Shown here in pieces: positions 60,846 to 64,000 of a DNA stretch of 64,000 nucleotides (its first letter is position 1; each line of letters starts with the position of its first letter). The DNA is taken from the NCBI RefSeq assembly GCF_020734105.1, contig NZ_JAJAFR010000011.1, positions 1 through 64,000 on the forward strand, given 5' to 3'. The notes beneath the pieces were generated by a model. The model saw only the letters and a list, made by a program, of their open reading frames with translations, had not been told where the DNA came from and did not search any database. The stretch is from Alkalihalobacillus deserti (lineage in GTDB: Bacteria; Bacillota; Bacilli; Bacillales; Bacillaceae_D). Made by a program: the position numbers and the translations under genes.

Positions 60846-62057
60846 TTATGAACGAGGCGACCTCTTTTTTTGTTTTCCGAAATTCCTATTTTTTCGATAA
60901 TCCTCTTTTTTACCAGAGTTTACACTATGCTTAGGAGTATTCGTTCGTTCAACCACTCGTTTCTCAAGCGATTGTCCAATTCCTTTTTCAATCATTTCTA
61001 AATGCTGACGATCTTTAGGAGCGACAAATGTATAAGCGACTCCTTCTCCCCCAGCTCGTCCTGTTCGACCTATGCGGTGGATATAACTTTCTACATCATG
61101 AGGAATGTCGTAGTTAAATATATGCGTGACACCTTCCACATCTAATCCTCTAGCAGCAACATCTGTTGCAACTAGATATTGGATTTTGGCTTCTCTGAAT
61201 ACTTTCATGACTCTCTCCCGTTTTGCTTGTGAAAGATCTCCATGTAGAGTGTCAACTAAATAGCCATCTCCAGCCAAAGCATCATTTAACGTATCTGCTC
61301 TTCGCTTCGTTCGGCAAAAAATAATGGCAAGAAAAGGCTGTTCTCCTTTCATGACGGTTCGAAGCGCATCCTGTTTAGCGCGGTCTGTTGTTTCAATGGC
61401 TACTTGCTTAATATCATCTAATGTTATATTTCGTTGCTTAACAACGATATTCTGAGGGTCATTCATGTAGACCCTTGCTAATTTTCTAATTTCTTCTGGC
61501 ATCGTTGCGGAAAAAAGCAGGGTTTGTCTAGTTGGAGGTGTTTCTTCTATCACCTGCTCCACTTCCTGTAAAAAGCCCATATGTAACATTTGATCCGCTT
61601 CGTCCAAAACAAGAGTAGATACTTGATTTAAATGAATCGTTCCACGCCTGATATGGTCCAACAGTCTTCCTGGGGTCGCCACAACAATATGATTAGCACC
61701 TTTTAATTTCTTTAATTGTTGCTCTACATCTTGTCCCCCATATACAGCAAGAACTTGTCGTTCAGGCAATCGCGACAGAAGTTTTTTCGCCTCCGTTGTA
61801 ATTTGCAAGGCCAGCTCTCTTGTTGGAGCAACAATCAATGCTTGTACATATTCTTTGGATGGATCAATAGCATCAATAATAGGTAAGAGAAAAGCAAATG
61901 TTTTCCCCGTACCGGTCTGAGCCTGTGCAATCACATCTTGCCTTTTTTGAACAACCGGTATTGCTTTTTCTTGAATCGGTGTTGGTTCACTTATGCCATT
62001 TGCTTGAACGATTTGAGATAATTCAGAACTTATTCCTAACGCTTGAAACTTACTCAC
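60846..62057 (-). CDS. DEAD-box ATP-dependent RNA helicase
   Basis: 403 residues from GTG 62057 (GAGAGG upstream; an earlier in-frame start at 62102 lacks a site). Q motif [12 protein letters not shown] near residue 22, Walker [14 protein letters not shown] near 45, PTRELALQ near 80, DEAD as [10 protein letters not shown] near 150, SATMP near 184, and [14 protein letters not shown] and [10 protein letters not shown] in the second RecA domain. The C-terminal tail is short and basic ([20 protein letters not shown]). Which Bacillus paralogue (YfmL, CshA, CshB, DbpA) it represents is undecided; the size is nearest YfmL. Confidence 0.9.
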   Translation of the reverse strand: MSKFQALGISSELSQIVQANGISEPTPIQEKAIPVVQKRQDVIAQAQTGTGKTFAFLLPIIDAIDPSKEYVQALIVAPTRELALQITTEAKKLLSRLPERQVLAVYGGQDVEQQLKKLKGANHIVVATPGRLLDHIRRGTIHLNQVSTLVLDEADQMLHMGFLQEVEQVIEETPPTRQTLLFSATMPEEIRKLARVYMNDPQNIVVKQRNITLDDIKQVAIETTDRAKQDALRTVMKGEQPFLAIIFCRTKRRADTLNDALAGDGYLVDTLHGDLSQAKRERVMKVFREAKIQYLVATDVAARGLDVEGVTHIFNYDIPHDVESYIHRIGRTGRAGGEGVAYTFVAPKDRQHLEMIEKGIGQSLEKRVVERTNTPKHSVNSGKKEDYRKNRNFGKQKKRSPRS

Positions 62058-62172
62058 TTTTATCAACCTCTCTAAAGAAGACCGACCTGCCTTATCAGAC
62101 AATAAGCCGACCCACTCATGACATCATTTATTCTTTATCGTACACGTCATTTCAATCTTTCATACACTACAA

Positions 62173-63570
62173 TCAGTTCGTCCTAGCCGTAACAGGCTGA
62201 TTTTGATTCTGACCTTTTCTTTTGCCCTTGCCGAAAAAAATCGCTCTATCGCGGTAGAGCAAAGTACCTGCGAGAATACAAGCGAAGAAATCAGAAATAG
62301 GAAATGCCATCCATACTCCATATACACCAAAGAAATGTGGCAAAATCAAGACAAGTGGTATTAAAAAGATCAACTGTCTTGATAAAGACAAAATAAGAGC
62401 TTGTTTTGGCTTACCTAAAGCTTGGTATAATCCACTTCCTACAACTTGAACACCGATTAAGAATACAGCGGCGAACATGATACGAAGATAATCCACACCA
62501 GCTTCAATAACCACTGGATCAGAAGTGAAAATCATCATTAACCAGTGAGGTACGGACATGACCAATCCAAATATAAAAACAGAAATAAAAATAGTCACTT
62601 TTAAACCTAATTTAACCGTTTCTTGTAGGCGGTTAAAGTTCTTTGCTCCGTAATTATACCCTACAATAGGCTGCATTCCTTGCATAACCCCCATCATCGG
62701 CATCACTGTAAACATAATAATTCGCTGAATAATTCCATATACACCGACATGAATATCTCCACCAAATCGAATAAGCATCGTATTAATCGCAATCATCATC
62801 ACGCTTCCTGCGGCTTGTTGAGCAAAGGCTGGCAAACCAACTGCTAGGACTTCTTTAATGATGCTTAGGTTAATTTTCAGATCTGCTAGATTCAATTGTA
62901 GTGAACTTTTTCCTGTTATGAAGTATTTGAGAATGACAACGGATACCGATGCTTGTGAAATAACAGTCGCAATCGCAGCCCCTTGAACACCCATATTCAA
63001 ACCAAATATAAAAATCGGATCTAATATAATATTAATCACCGCAGGGATGATCATCATCAGCATCGCAAACTTGGCATTCCCCTCCGAACGAACAATGTTA
63101 GTAGTCGCAAACGCAAACGAGAAAAAGAACGTTCCAAGTAAAATTGGAAACATATAATCTGTTGCATGACCTAAAATGTCTTGACTAGCTCCAAATAAAC
63201 GAAGCATTGGTTCAAGCACCGTAAATGCAGCAATAAATCCAACTACACTAATGATTAAGATAACCGCCATAATATTTCCGAAAACTTGATTCGCTTCCTG
63301 ATCACGTTTAGCGCCCAATCTTCTAGAAATGACAGACGCACCACCAATTCCCATAGCAGCAGAAATAGCCATCATAATCATCATGATCGGAAACGCAAAC
63401 GTTACTCCAGCTACTCCTTCAATTCCTACTCCATAAGAAATAAAAATAGTATCAACGACATTATAGAGCGCCATTACAAACATTCCAATCATGGCAGGAA
63501 TCGATAAGTTTTTTAACAGCTTAGGAATCGGCTCTGTGCCAAGCTTTTCACTTTGTATTTTTGGTTTCAT
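62173..63570 (-). CDS. MATE-family multidrug efflux transporter
   Basis: 465 residues with 12 predicted helices in two related halves. The N-terminal LGTEPIPKLLKNLSIPAMIG and YNVVDTIFISYGVG are typical of bacterial NorM/MepA-like MATE proteins, as are GGASVISRRLGAKR near 80 and QPIVGYNYGAKNFNR near 300. It exports cationic drugs in exchange for Na+ or H+. The C-terminus is basic (KGKRKGQNQNQP). Nearest to the MepA subgroup by motif memory. Confidence 0.9.
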   Translation of the reverse strand: MKPKIQSEKLGTEPIPKLLKNLSIPAMIGMFVMALYNVVDTIFISYGVGIEGVAGVTFAFPIMMIMMAISAAMGIGGASVISRRLGAKRDQEANQVFGNIMAVILIISVVGFIAAFTVLEPMLRLFGASQDILGHATDYMFPILLGTFFFSFAFATTNIVRSEGNAKFAMLMMIIPAVINIILDPIFIFGLNMGVQGAAIATVISQASVSVVILKYFITGKSSLQLNLADLKINLSIIKEVLAVGLPAFAQQAAGSVMMIAINTMLIRFGGDIHVGVYGIIQRIIMFTVMPMMGVMQGMQPIVGYNYGAKNFNRLQETVKLGLKVTIFISVFIFGLVMSVPHWLMMIFTSDPVVIEAGVDYLRIMFAAVFLIGVQVVGSGLYQALGKPKQALILSLSRQLIFLIPLVLILPHFFGVYGVWMAFPISDFFACILAGTLLYRDRAIFFGKGKRKGQNQNQPVTARTN

Positions 63571-64000
63571 TTATAAACCAACTTTCTACTTTTGATAGTG
63601 ACTAGTCGTCTTTTTAAACAGGTTAGAAAGAATAATTTTTTCGTAAATACGGCGATTTTTCTTCGTCTAATTGTCCTAATTTATTCCACAGTTTATTTTC
63701 TAGTTGGTTTCCCTTAACTGTTCTTTTGGGAATGTACATCTTCTAAACTAGCTTTCTTTTCAAATAAATAGTCATTTTAACATTAATTCAATGATCCCAT
63801 TCATTGTTGCTGGTCTTATATAGACTACCCGAGCTGACATCAACACGATTATTTTGATTCTATTTCAAAATACCTAGCTACCTAAATAATCCTTTACGAA
63901 TCATACACTCATGTACTCTCACAATCAACTATTTTATTTCGCATACCTAATTTCTTTTATTCTAAAATCCTTCTTTGTAAACAAGCTACACCTTACACCA
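63571..64000. other. Right-end stretch with no recognised gene
   Basis: AT-rich DNA upstream of the MATE gene. All frames are short and no family, RNA or convincing operator was found. It presumably holds the MATE promoter. Confidence 0.3.

Overview
The window looks like chromosomal DNA of a low-GC, endospore-forming member of the Bacillaceae. The evidence is the spore genes themselves: alpha/beta-type SASP, csgA, yjcA, yjcZ, a CotZ-like coat protein, YheC/YheD-type coat proteins and spsIJKL. Ribosome-binding sites are strong (AGGAGG-like) and TTG/GTG starts are frequent. Genus cannot be fixed from sequence alone. Most genes lie on the minus strand. No rRNA, tRNA or CRISPR array was found.

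Layout. 1-1.7 kb: an IS110 transposase running off the left edge, then unrecognised DNA. 1.7-11.5 kb: a sugar locus read right to left, made of yjcA, the dTDP-L-rhamnose genes spsI-spsJ-spsK-spsL, a family 2 glycosyltransferase, and a CDP-sugar set (rfbG, a 3,5-epimerase homologue, a reductase, rfbF) ending in a DUF707 gene. It probably makes deoxysugars for a spore-surface glycan. 11.8-17 kb: a broken phage-type helicase, an MscS channel, a two-domain Nudix protein, and decayed copies of a CDF transporter and a DUF3900-like gene. 17-26.6 kb: a tandemly duplicated spore cassette (YheC/D protein, second ATP-grasp protein, two related coat-like proteins) plus a cotZ-like gene and a protein with about 40 Gln-Glu repeats. 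The two cassette copies have decayed reciprocally. 27-35 kb: the intact CDF and DUF3900-like genes, pssA, an AlaX pseudogene, a CBS protein, SASP genes, an MFS exporter and ypcP.

35.7-64 kb is mostly housekeeping: zwf, methyltransferases, MgtC, a LysM-CAP protein, an aldo/keto reductase, helD, the mhqR-mhqO-mhqD quinone-stress operon with a likely operator, a HAD phosphatase, a DinG-type helicase, csgA, two multidrug exporters, ilvE, a purine-type deaminase and a DEAD-box helicase. Between these genes lie a 51-bp minisatellite and three copies of a structured intergenic repeat.

The observations most worth following are: (i) a purine-riboswitch-like leader with a shortened J2/3 joining region, arranged as a ligand-ON switch before the deaminase gene (60682-60778); (ii) the three-copy repeat whose stems are kept by compensating changes; (iii) the duplicated spore cassette with reciprocal gene loss, and the possibility that its ATP-grasp enzymes modify the acidic proteins beside them.
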